10,126 bases of DNA. Source: Pelagophyceae sp. CCMP2097. Its lineage: Eukaryota > Sar > Pelagophyceae. How positions within the stretch are numbered: the stretch's first letter is position 1; the number at the start of each line of letters is the position of its first letter. Below are positions 1 to 6,968 of the stretch, piece after piece. The notes below the pieces were generated by a model. It saw only the letters and a list, made by a program, of their open reading frames with translations, was not told the DNA's origin and did no database searches. Location: NCBI GenBank assembly GCA_026770575.1, contig MU657486.1, positions 8,014-18,139 on the forward strand, given 5' to 3'. Both the position numbers and the translations under genes were made by a program.

Positions 1-102
1 CCGTTATGATGATGCTAGTAGGCCGCGGCGGTGCCTCCAATCGAAGTCTGGGCCACCCCGGGGCGGCGTCGTCGAAGGAGGCTTCCCGGTCTCGGTACCG
101 CG

Positions 103-741
103 ATGGCCGCGGCACTAGGCGGCAGCGCGATGACGGAGGAGGACGTCGCGCTCGTGGAGGCGTGCATGCTCGACGGCGACGCGGCCGGTGCCAACAGCAG
201 CACATTCGTCGGCCCTCCGCCGCCACTTGCAGAGCACTTGCTCATGATGCGCGGTCTCGCCGGCAGGTTATCGCAGGCGCTGGAGGCCAACCTAGGCGAC
301 GGCGGCGGCGACGCGCAGGGCCTGGGCGATCTTCTCGAGGTCGCCGGACCTTTGATCGGGAACCTGCGGAACGCGCTGGGCGGCCTCGAGACCTTTTGGC
401 GGGCGTGCGAGGGCCAGCGCCTGCTGCGGCGGTGGCCCGGCGGCTTCGAGGAGCTCGGCTCGCGCTACGCCGTCGGCATGCCGAGCCGCCTTTATTTTAA
501 GGACGAGGACGGGCGGGCGCTCCACCCGCTCGGGCACCAGGTGCTCGCGGGCAAAGCATCCGTCGCAGCAGCGGCGCGGCCCGGTTCGAGCCCCCCAAGA
601 CCCGCCCAGACCGGGCGGCGCCGTCGGGGACCGAACCGGGCCCCGCTAGGCCGCATTCCCGAGGTCCCGTTACGAACACACCTCGGTCCCGCGGCCAGTG
701 CGCCGCGGTTACGCGTCCGTTGGCGGCGCAAACGCGACTAG
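103..741 (+). CDS. Host gene of unknown function, probable first exon
   Basis: I do not recognise this protein. The frame has stops just before base 31, and its first ATG is at 103 (MAAALGG), with a second at 130 (MTEEDVALVEACM). From 130 to about 555 the codons end almost always in G or C and the translation is a balanced, helix-rich sequence with acidic and leucine-rich stretches, which is what a true coding exon of a GC-rich eukaryote looks like. After about 555 it turns into Arg/Pro/Ala-rich low-complexity sequence, so I infer that real coding stops near there. A CAG|GTGCTC at 538-546 could be a splice donor. A second coding-like frame at 909-1073 could be the next exon. The composition is wholly unlike the AT-rich genes to the right, so this is flanking host DNA and not part of the viral element. 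Confidence 0.5.
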   Translation: MAAALGGSAMTEEDVALVEACMLDGDAAGANSSTFVGPPPPLAEHLLMMRGLAGRLSQALEANLGDGGGDAQGLGDLLEVAGPLIGNLRNALGGLETFWRACEGQRLLRRWPGGFEELGSRYAVGMPSRLYFKDEDGRALHPLGHQVLAGKASVAAAARPGSSPPRPAQTGRRRRGPNRAPLGRIPEVPLRTHLGPAASAPRLRVRWRRKRD

Positions 742-904
742 CCTCCGGATTGGCCCCACCGGGGGAGCTGGTCGCGAAAGTAGAGCCGCCGGGGCACTCG
801 GGGCCGCGACCTGCCGAGCGATCGAGGGCAACCTCCCCAAAATCCTGCGAGTCCCCCAATTTCATTTTTTTCTAAACCATTCCATTAAAAACAATTAAAT
901 CCAA
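556..904. other. GC-rich stretch without a convincing gene, probable intron
   Basis: Open frames here are Arg/Pro/Ala-rich on both strands, as random GC-rich DNA gives. Position 861-902 switches abruptly to AT-rich sequence with a run of T, resembling a polypyrimidine tract before a 3' splice site (CCAAG at 901-905). I infer an intron between the host frames at 103-555 and 909-1073. I see no RNA gene. Confidence 0.3.
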
Positions 905-916
905 GGGACTCGCAGG
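844..916. repeat. Perfect 12-bp inverted repeat around an AT-rich loop
   Basis: CCTGCGAGTCCC at 844-855 is the exact reverse complement of GGGACTCGCAGG at 905-916. The 49 bases between are AT-rich, in contrast with the GC-rich flanks. The right arm overlaps the likely start of the second host exon. It could be a hairpin within an intron or a very small foldback or introner-like insertion. Confidence 0.7.
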
Positions 917-1073
917 CGAGAGCGCCGTGCCATGGTTGGTGTCAATGGAACTGCGGAGCGCAGCGGGCCTGGATTCCGACGCCAATAAAAATACTGTAAA
1001 AAACTCGGGGCCTTCCTTGGTTGAAAAGCCGTCTTCCGACTCGGATGCTGCCCCTGAAAGCGATTCTGGGTGA
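909..1073 (+). CDS. Possible second, terminal exon of the host gene
   Basis: This frame is open from 876 and ends at TGA (1071-1073), followed at once by a second TGA. From about 909 it reads LAGESAVPWLVSMELRSAAG and ends in a Ser/Asp/Pro-rich tail (SSDSDAAPESDSG), a plausible disordered C-terminus. Codon use is GC-biased but milder than in the 103-555 exon. There is an internal ATG at about 942, so a short independent gene cannot be excluded. No function is recognisable. The splice junctions are guesses, because I see only short AG and GT dinucleotides in suitable places. Confidence 0.35.
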   Translation, partial: LAGESAVPWLVSMELRSAAGLDSDANKNTVKNSGPSLVEKPSSDSDAAPESDSG

Positions 1074-1436
1074 TGATTTGACTTAATTTGCTAACGATTT
1101 CTTGACGGGGTTAGGGGTTTCTATCCTCGGTACTTTCATCTAAGGTTCAGGTTTCTTTTGCGTTTGTGTGCCCCCCCCCTTTGCGGGGTTATGTGCCTTC
1201 ATGCGGGTTTTCAATTCCCCCGTTTTCCCCATCTGTGCGTCTTCTTGTGTTTTCTTGCGTTTTCGGGTTTGGGTCTTATCGTCTTTTCGGGCCCTTGTGG
1301 GTTTTTTAAATCCCGTCGTGTTCGGGTTGTGTTCGTTTTGTGTTCATCTTCGGGTTGTGTCATTTTCAAACCCGAACACAAAACGAACTTTACTCGAACA
1401 CATCAAACATTCCAATTCTATAAAATTCTTATAGAA
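1074..1436. other. Transition zone between host and viral DNA, no gene
   Basis: Composition falls from GC-rich through G/T-rich to AT-rich. The stretch holds a run of nine C (1171-1179), many TTCGGG-type words, and two exact copies of TTCGGGTTGTGT (1321-1332 and 1349-1360). One frame is open across it into the helicase, but its translation is Cys/Phe-rich and unlike a protein, so I read it as chance openness. The virus-like coding signal starts only at about 1430. Confidence 0.6.
1331..1388. repeat. Strong hairpin at the host/virus junction
   Basis: GTTCGTTTTGTGTTC at 1331-1345 is the exact reverse complement of GAACACAAAACGAAC at 1374-1388. Inside, GGGTT (1352-1356) pairs with AACCC (1369-1373), so the stem continues to about 20 base pairs with a six-base bulge on the left arm and a 12-base loop. 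It ends about 50 bases before the first virus-like codons. It may be part of an old terminal repeat, a foldback element, or a structure marking the integration junction. Confidence 0.75.
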
Positions 1437-2604
1437 ATGCCATCACTATGTACCAACAACAATTGGATAAAACGCACGGAAAATTCTTCGTTGGGTATGC
1501 TCTTGTTTAAAAACGGTTATCTCAATTTTAAGACCTCTCAATTTTATAAATATCCGGACCATCCATATAATCCAGGCATCGTTTTTACATATACAATGCC
1601 ACATGATTATGAAGAAGAAACGGACGGGGGGGTTTATCGCGCTTCAATTGAAAAACGATTATTTTACGACCCTCTGGGTCAAGAAGTTGGCGAATGGTTT
1701 ATATACAATTTGAGCCGCGGTTTGGCTGGTGATGTTATGAAAAATGCCTTTTTGCCTTGGGATATGGCAATACAGGGAAGTCTACTCTCTCGCGTGCCTT
1801 GTTGATGAGTTTGGGAGGATACTGCGATAGTTTTAATGCAAACAATTTACAATATAAACAGACTGGCCAAGACATGGCTCAACAAAATAGATGGATTATG
1901 TTAAAGAAAAACAAACGTATCATTATTTCAAACGAAATCAATAGTATCTCTGCTTTGAATGGAAACGCGATAAATCGTTATCCTCTGGGGGCGATGTGTT
2001 GGAAGGACGAGACCATAATAAAAGTGAAACGACTTTTAAAGTGGAATTTTTGACTTTGATATGCGCCAATGATTTGCCGAAAATTAAACCATACGACGAT
2101 GCTCTGGATAACCGAATTAGGGTAATATCTTATACAAAAGAATATGTCGAAAATCCACAGAATGATATTCTTGAATTGAAAGCCGACCCAAGTATAAACG
2201 ATGAAATCGATTCAGTTCAGTTTCAGAAAACATTTGTGCAATTATTAATATAAAAATATATGCATGGTAAAGACACTGGTGAGTTTGACGATGACCCGCA
2301 GGGAGTGGTCCAAGCAGACGTTACAGTTCTCGACAAATTCTTTGAGGATTTTGAAATAACTCAAAATGTCAGTGATTTTGTTTCATCACAGGAAATTGAT
2401 AATTGGTTGACCGAGAAAAAACTGGGAATCACGATGAGACGTTTCGGCATGGACATGAAGAAATTCGTTATAAAAAATAAGTTAATTTTTGTCAATAATA
2501 TCCAAAAAAAAATAAGTTCGAAAAATGTACATGTCTGGACTGGTTTGAAAATGGTTCAATCAATCCCCAACGAATACATCGCAGACCCATCCGATGATAT
2601 GTAA
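1437..2604 (+). pseudogene. SF3/D5-like primase-helicase, helicase part only, frame-broken
   Basis: This is the replicative superfamily 3 helicase of the element. It spans three frames. Frame one (1437 to about 1750) has the region before the ATPase, with FKNGYLNF and a conserved LSRGLAGD motif. Frame two (about 1754-1974) has Walker A GYGNTGKS (1760-1783), the FNANNL motif and a Walker B-like RIIISNE (1916-1936). Frame three (about 1975-2604) has GGD-LEGR, SF3 motif C with its Asn (LICANDLP, 2059-2082) and the arginine-finger region DNRIR (2107-2121), then the D5-type C-terminal domain. One base is missing at the T run 1749-1753 and one near 1972-1974, and TAA at 2251-2253 is in frame. The N-terminal primase part usual in this family is absent, because the frame meets non-viral sequence at about 1400. 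About 390 codons remain. The start at 1437 is only the first ATG of the surviving part. Identification is firm; activity is unlikely as written. Confidence 0.88.
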
Positions 2605-2679
2605 TTTTATATAATACTTAAAATGATGGAACGCGAACATGATATAAGATAAGAATAAATATATATTGTTTGATATAGA
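2605..2679 (+). promoter_or_regulatory. AT-rich leader of the recombinase gene
   Basis: The gap between helicase and recombinase is nearly all A and T and contains AATAAATATATATTG about 10 bases before the ATG at 2680. It resembles the TATA-like promoters of AT-rich viral elements. No transcript evidence is available and no shared motif was proven. Confidence 0.25.
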
Positions 2680-3808
2680 ATGTCGACTAATTTTAAATTA
2701 CAATTTGAATATGCTAAAATATATAATTCAAGGCAAAAATCAATTATCCTTCAATTAAATCGTCTTCTGGCTGGCGATTCAGATGAAAACAGAGTCAAAG
2801 AAAAAACGATTTTAGACAATGGGTTAGAGTACTTGCTCGAATATGCCGAAATACAGAATATTGTACGTAAAACATTGGGACGTATTAAAAAGATAAGAAG
2901 CAAAAAGTCGAACATGTCAAAAACAATTTTGAAAAGAAAGACCTCATTATGTTTGCCGAGTCATATTATGAAAACATAAATACTAAAAAAAGTTATTAAA
3001 ATTGTCTTGTAGACAAAGAGGGTCGACAGTCTAACATTAAAAATTTTCAAGGATGTGAACTAAATCAAGATTTTTTTAAGAACATTGAAAATAAAAACAG
3101 TCTCAAATTGTTTATCTCGGTATTGTCTAAGTTTTTACAAGAAAAAAACTATTAGACGATTATCAAGATTTAGTTAAACTAATTCAGAACACTTTCATTG
3201 AATTAAATGAAAATGAAATTATCAATCAAATTAATAAAAGTCAGGAGAAATTAGTCATTCACTTAGAAGAATTACTACAAATGAAAAATGTTTTAGTAGA
3301 GTCGGCTCTTAAATTAGAACCAATCTCGGATTTTAAAATGTCTCCTTATGAAGTTCTCGATGCCGCCATTTAAGTGTCGTTCTATTCGACTTTAGGCTTT
3401 GGAGATGACCTTCCAAAGATTGTTATCAATCCGTCTATAATTGACGACAAAATGAATTATTACAGTACAGATACTGATACTTTGTTTATTCAGACACACA
3501 AAACAAGCAAAAAATATGGAGCAATTATTTTTAATGTAATCGATGAAAAATTTAAACGTTTGATTCAAATGTCATTGCTGTACAAACCACGTATGTATCT
3601 ATTTGACTCGGGTAAGTCATTCAGACTAAACCAACATGTTACGAAGGTCATGAAAAAGTGTTTTCATAAACATATAACTATTAACGACATCAGAAAAGCA
3701 CATGTAAGTGCGGCTGTAAATAATGGTTTGGATTTTCAAAAAGACCTTGCTTCTAAAATGAAGCACTCGGTATCAACATCGCAAATATTTTATAGACGGA
3801 ACGATTAA
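2680..3808 (+). pseudogene. Tyrosine recombinase (integrase), broken by frameshifts and stops
   Basis: This enzyme would integrate or excise the element by site-specific recombination. The catalytic domain is at about 3320-3808. It has HKTSKKYG with the beta-hairpin lysine (3500-3523), the NDIRKAHVS box with the second catalytic Arg (about 3683-3709), and the KHSVSTSQIFY end with the His and the Tyr nucleophile (3761-3793). The N-terminal part is helical and would be the arm and core-binding region. Coding moves through three frames: 2680 to about 2904, then to about 3145, then to 3808, with one base missing at the A runs 2902-2906 and 3142-3148. TAA codons at 2997-2999 and 3371-3373 are in frame. 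The first catalytic Arg, normally in a PxRR-type motif, is not visible: the matching place reads GFGDDLP (about 3395-3415). The total of about 377 codons fits the family. Joining the N-terminal part to this gene is inference. Confidence 0.72.
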
Positions 3809-3850
3809 ACACAGTAAAAAAATACCGTCTTAAAATTAAATTACCGTGTA
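3809..3850. terminator. Imperfect hairpin between convergent genes
   Basis: CACAGTAA just after the recombinase stop and TTACCGTG at about 3841-3848 form an inverted repeat with one mismatch, around an AT-rich loop. It lies between the 3' ends of two convergent genes, a common site for a transcript end signal. The short, imperfect stem makes this tentative. Confidence 0.25.
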
Positions 3851-3854
3851 AAAT

Positions 3855-4088
3855 TTAATCGAAATATAGAGTGTGTATTTTTTTCTCAATCGAAAAATCA
3901 TTTTTCTTCTCAACGATAATTTTTTCTCTTGAAATTCTAACTAATAGTTGAATAATATCATCTGGAAGTTTGTCAAATTTTTTCTTAAAATATTCATAGT
4001 CATAAAATTCTGTGCTCAAAAACTTCGTCATGTCCATTGTATTAGTGGTTTCAGCTGGCAAAAATTTGTCATCAATGGATTCGTTCAT
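3855..4088 (-). CDS. Small acidic protein of unknown function
   Basis: I do not recognise this 77-residue protein. It starts at the ATG at 4088 (MNESIDDKF). An upstream ATG at 4124 is in frame but would overlap the divergent gene at 4119, and its extra residues look like translated AT-rich spacer. The N-terminal half is acidic; the middle reads YFKKKFDKLPDDIIQLLV and probably folds as helices; the C-terminus is charged (SREKIIVEKKNDFSIEKK). The reading frame is intact, unlike most neighbours. It ends 46 bases after the convergent recombinase and diverges from the gene at 4119 across a 30-base AT-rich gap that could hold promoters for both. Confidence 0.5.
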   Translation of the reverse strand: MNESIDDKFLPAETTNTMDMTKFLSTEFYDYEYFKKKFDKLPDDIIQLLVRISREKIIVEKKNDFSIEKKIHTLYFD

Positions 4089-4118
4089 ATCTCTAAAATT
4101 AAAATAAATTAAACAATA
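4089..4118. promoter_or_regulatory. Short divergent AT-rich promoter region
   Basis: Thirty bases, almost all A and T, separate the divergent starts at 4088 (minus) and 4119 (plus). Any promoters for the two genes must lie here or inside the genes. No specific motif is proven. Confidence 0.25.
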
Positions 4119-4506
4119 TGGCACAGATTGAAAAAACGAAAATTGTTTTAAAATAAATAAAAAGACAATTGTTGAAGAAGTGCCTGTAATTCATGAGACA
4201 CCTGAAATTCATGAGACACCTGATGAGATGATTGCTGAAGAAAATAAGCCACCTGTTCGAAAACGACGAAGAACTAATGCTCAAATTGCTTCTGATATGA
4301 GGCTTAAAGAAGCAACAAAGGAACGACTTCAATTAAAAAAGGAACAACTGATAGTAATGAAAAAACAGGATTCTGATAAGCAGGTTTTGGAAATAGTTGA
4401 AAAATTAAAAAAACAAAAATTGATTCGACAAAAAGTTTACAAATCTGATTCATCTGATTCTGATTCAGAACAATATCCACATCAAATTCCTTTTAGGTTT
4501 GTTTAA
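4119..4506 (+). pseudogene. Basic, coiled-coil protein of unknown function, frame-broken at its 5' end
   Basis: I do not recognise the family. The body (about 4156-4506) has a repeated PVIHET/PEIHET motif from an 18-base tandem repeat (4183-4218), then a basic patch KPPVRKRRR, the segment TNAQIASDMRLKE, a long Lys/Glu/Leu-rich stretch likely to be a coiled coil, and an acidic Ser/Asp tail (KSDSSDSDSEQ). Basic patch plus charged helix suggests nucleic-acid or virion binding, but that is inference. The natural ATG at 4119 (MAQIEK) is in another frame. Two single-base losses at the A runs 4132-4137 and 4150-4153 would connect it to the body, giving about 129 residues. Otherwise translation would have to begin at GTG 4180. 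The stop (4504-4506) lies in the first copy of a 19-base duplication. Confidence 0.5.
4183..4218 (+). repeat. 18-bp tandem repeat, two copies
   Basis: CCTGTAATTCATGAGACA (4183-4200) is followed at once by a copy differing at one base (4201-4218). In the reading frame this duplicates a six-residue unit, PVIHET then PEIHET. It is in frame and so looks like tolerated expansion of a disordered N-terminal region. Confidence 0.85.
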
Positions 4507-4526
4507 TCCTTTTAGGTTTGTTTAAT
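4489..4526. repeat. Exact 19-bp tandem duplication over two convergent stop codons
   Basis: CCTTTTAGGTTTGTTTAAT occurs at 4489-4507 and again at 4508-4526. The first copy carries the TAA of the plus-strand gene (4504-4506); the second carries the TAA of the minus-strand gene (4522-4524). With a single copy the two stops would overlap in one TTAA. Confidence 0.9.
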
Positions 4527-4890
4527 CCATTTCGAAAAGCATTTCTTTTTTTACTGGTCCTCTTCGTTTTGTTCGTTTTACTTCACTTTTATCGGGTTGG
4601 GGCATTTTCATCAAATCATTCGCCGGTCGAGTTGGAGCATAGAACGGACCAGGCTCGTTTAATTCGACATATGGTGAATCGGCAAAAAAATTCTGGCGAG
4701 GCGTCTGAAAAGCAGGCGCATGCGACTGAAAAGCAGGCCCAGGCGTCTCGTAAATAGGCGCAGGCTTCCTGATAGAAGGAATATTTGTTGGCATCTTAAT
4801 AGGAGCCTTCTCATTATTAGCAATAGAAGGTTTCTCATTAGGATTATATTTATTCACAAAAATCTGTTTATGAGTTGTTATTTTTTTCAT
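4522..4890 (-). CDS. Proline-rich protein of unknown function
   Basis: A 122-residue protein starting MKKITTHKQ. Its middle is rich in Pro, Ala and Phe with a repeated motif (GPAFQSHAPAFQ; the DNA word GAAAAGCAGGC recurs about 24 bases apart near 4706-4740). The C-terminus is basic (KRTKRRGPVKK). Most of it is probably disordered, like minor core or scaffold proteins of this kind of virus, but I cannot assign a role. Its ATG overlaps the end of the Lys-rich gene by 23 bases inside a run of seven A on the coding strand, so removing one A would fuse the two genes. Overlapping separate genes or one frame-broken gene are both possible. The antisense plus-strand frame (4518-4757) is the weaker candidate. 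Confidence 0.5.
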   Translation of the reverse strand: MKKITTHKQIFVNKYNPNEKPSIANNEKAPIKMPTNIPSIRKPAPIYETPGPAFQSHAPAFQTPRQNFFADSPYVELNEPGPFYAPTRPANDLMKMPQPDKSEVKRTKRRGPVKKEMLFEMD

Positions 4891-5068
4891 TTAATTTGGT
4901 CGGTTTATTGTGAATGACATGATGAATTATTTGAGTTTTACTGATTTTCGGAAAATTGGTTGGTTGCTTCATTTTGATATTAACTTTCCTTGGTTTATAT
5001 TTTACCTCATTTTTGGGGGTTTTTGGAGTTTTTGGAGTCTTTTTTTTCTTAGCTAACGTCTTCTCCAT
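4868..5068 (-). CDS. Small Lys-rich basic protein
   Basis: This 66-residue protein is very basic. It begins MEKTLAKKKK and carries TPK repeats (TPKTPKTPK) encoded by a nine-base DNA repeat near 5015-5045, then KPRKVNIKMKQP. Such histone-tail-like composition is typical of proteins that bind and condense DNA in virions, which is my inference and not a family match. Its ATG at 5068 lies 20 bases inside the end of the ATPase gene, and its end overlaps the next gene by 23 bases. The three minus-strand frames thus form a tight overlapping block. It may be the N-terminal part of a longer basic and Pro-rich protein with the 4522-4890 frame. Confidence 0.5.
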   Translation of the reverse strand: MEKTLAKKKKTPKTPKTPKNEVKYKPRKVNIKMKQPTNFPKISKTQIIHHVIHNKPTKLNEKNNNS

Positions 5069-5345
5069 TAGATAAGTTGACTATTTTTATTTCATTTAAG
5101 TTTCTAAAATATCGTCTTGGGGTCTCATATAAAGTAATAAGGAGAAAGTCTCCCTTTTTCTGATAAACAAAGTTTTTCAATTGGTTAAACTCATCGTTAC
5201 TTAAATTGCTTAAAAATTCTTGATGCAAAATTTCTCTGCGTCTTGAATTAATTGGTTTGAAAACAATTAAAACACTCAAATTTTCACGAATACATGGACT
5301 GAGAAAATACACATCTTGGACTAAAAAAATAAGTGTGGCTTTCAA
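5049..5345 (-). pseudogene. A32-like packaging ATPase, C-terminal fragment
   Basis: The FtsK/HerA-type packaging ATPase drives viral DNA into the capsid. What remains is about 98 residues of its C-terminal half: the strand and sensor region TLIFLVQDVYFLSP with the conserved Gln, then CIREN, then a VLIVFKP strand and the helical tail with RRREILHQEF and LSNDEFNQL. This order (hydrophobic strand, Q, aromatic, P, IRxN, hydrophobic strand ending in FK) is typical of A32-like ATPases. Walker A and a proper Walker B are missing: 5346-5567 upstream is AT-rich spacer with many stops, and the capsid gene follows directly. The gene has therefore lost its 5' half, probably by deletion. The apparent start at 5345 is a TTG and has no meaning for the original gene. 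Identification rests on motif pattern alone. Confidence 0.6.
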
Positions 5346-5567
5346 TATTTATTTCTGTTATTTTTATTATTTAATGTTTTTTTTATTGTATAATTTTAAA
5401 AATACTCTGTTTTTATTATTTTTTGAAAACTTGTTATAGTTGAAATAATTGTCAGAAAATTTCATTAATTGTCGTATACTATCAAATAGTAAAAAAACAA
5501 TCAATTCATAATGCTTTACATCATTGAAAATTAAAAGTACAATTTTCATTTATTATTAGAAATATAA
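5346..5567. other. AT-rich gap with one doubtful small ORF
   Basis: A very AT-rich gap separates the capsid gene from the ATPase fragment. It holds one minus-strand frame of 60 codons (5549-5367) starting MKIVLLIFNDVKHYE, hydrophobic then Asn/Lys-rich, with no recognisable domain. It may be a small gene, or a scarred remnant of the lost ATPase half. I cannot decide. Confidence 0.3.
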
Positions 5568-6895
5568 TTAAAATGAAATCTCGAAATTGCGTGAGCCATC
5601 AATCATGTTCGCACTTATCATGGCATCATAAGTCATGAAGACTTGCAATTTATAGGGAACTGTTGTCGGGGTTATAAATTCAAGTTGTAACTTTGTAACT
5701 GTTGATGACAAGTCCATACCACTACGGATTGATTCAGAACGATTTGCTACACTGTCCAAATCGAAACTCATAATATACCCCGCGTCGGAGTATCGAGGCG
5801 AGTTATCAAGGCCTGGAATACTTAGGTCTGACAGGCAATGTTGTGTCAACCTGGAATGAGTTTTTTGTACGGCTGGGTCACAATCGATACCGCCTGACAA
5901 TAAAATCTGCTGACCATCAATGAATAAAGTAACGGTTTTAAGATTAGCTCGCACATAATCGAATTTCGCAGTCCCTGGTGTTGGAACTGTTGATAATGAA
6001 AAATATATGGCATTTGCCGATGAATACGAACACCCGATATTGAATGTGCTTATGTTTATCGATGCAGGAATTTAAGACTGGTAAAATCCTGTATTATTCG
6101 ACAGAAAATTAAAAACACCATTAATGGACATCATAATAGATTTATCGACTTCAATCGGAACCTCGACGACGGCTAAAACAATCTTGATGTTTGTAAATAT
6201 AAGACCGTCTGGATTTTGTGAGTGAGCCTGAGCAGCGATGTTGGCATTCCCCTCGTTGGTCCCTTTCGCTGCTATTGAATCCTGCATATCGAAACGAGGG
6301 GCACTTGTACCTAAATTTTTGTTTAGCACATCGCCTTTTTTTGGACGTATTCCAGATTCGAGGTTGTATCGCCAAGGGCTATATCGATTTGTAGTGAGTC
6401 GGACGTTCCCAGTGTGATATACTTGTTATTCGCAAACATTGACGAAACAAGATGTGACAGCGGGTCTGTAAATGTGACAGATTCATTTGCATCCATAAAT
6501 CGACCACTTAAATGGTCAAACATACCATGCATAACCGCACCGTCTTTTAACATGTACTCTTTTGGGACTTGCAATTTGGTAAACATGGCGTAGTTTGATA
6601 TAGAAGACAACACATTACCCTGTTGTCTTAATGTAACTTCACTGAAAAATGCTGCAGCCCCGGCAACAGAACTAATCTGTGCCGCCACCGACGATTTGAC
6701 TGTAAATTTAATGTAAGAATTTACCGGGTCGAAATATGCTCCGCTTCGGTTGCTTGGCAGTTGAAAACGAACGCGTTCACCCGCACAAGCCGAAGAGCCG
6801 CTGATAGGAGTGATTCGAGAATAAACTAGTCTTGCGGGCGCACTACGAGGCTTATTTTCTGATTGAAAACGTTGTGAAATTACTGTGTCTTTGCA
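5568..6895 (-). pseudogene. Major capsid protein, double-jelly-roll type, frame-broken
   Basis: This is the main shell protein. The N-terminal part (6895-6343) has FQLPSNRSGAYFDPVNSYI and ..IKFTVKSS, a hydrophobic AAFFSEV segment and LRQQGNVLSS. The central part (about 6335-6075) includes TNIKIVLAVVEVP. The C-terminal part (6071-5568) has VTLFIDGQQILLSGG, SIRSGMDLSSTVTKLQLEF and a final strand pair ending YKLQVFMTYDAMI. Alternating strands and about 440 residues fit the double-jelly-roll capsid family of polinton-like viruses. Two lesions break it: one base missing at the seven-base A run on the coding strand (6336-6342), and an in-frame TAA at 6072-6074, beyond which the same frame runs on to the C-terminus. 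The start is unclear. The frame opens after ATG-TAA-TAA (6904-6896), while the ATG at 6896 is in another frame. It is more GC-rich than the spacers around it. Confidence 0.75.
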
Positions 6896-6904
6896 TTATT
6901 ACAT

Positions 6905-6968
6905 ATAAGATTTTATTATTTATAATTATTTTTTTAAATTTTTATAATTCTGTTTCGTAATTGATTTC
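6905..6968 (-). promoter_or_regulatory. AT-rich region upstream of the capsid gene
   Basis: Nearly pure A/T with TATAAATAATAAAA on the coding strand shortly before the capsid start. It is the obvious place for a late promoter. It also lies directly after the end of the next minus-strand gene. No consensus is proven. Confidence 0.25.

Noticed and set aside
15..290. Antisense and other-frame ORFs over the host exon
   Set aside because: They are shadows of the GC-rich coding frame: low-complexity Arg, Ala or Ser with no protein-like pattern.
583..593. GGTTCGAGCCC resembling a tRNA T-arm or B box
   Set aside because: The flanking bases do not form the five-pair T stem, and no acceptor, D or anticodon arm is present upstream.
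1158..1436. Open frame running into the helicase, as if it were the helicase N-terminus
   Set aside because: The translation is Cys/Phe/Val-rich and lacks primase motifs; it lies in G/T-rich transition DNA and contains a hairpin. Open by chance.
4518..4757. Plus-strand ORF with a hydrophobic N-terminus (FLFLLVLFVLFVLLHFY)
   Set aside because: It is antisense to the longer Pro-rich frame, starts at TTG inside the 19-base duplication, and its hydrophobic part is the complement of a Lys/Arg-rich tail.
5367..5549. LLIFNDV read as the missing Walker B of the ATPase
   Set aside because: The second acidic residue pair is not there, the following residues lack the usual RH motif, and the distance to the conserved Gln is too long.
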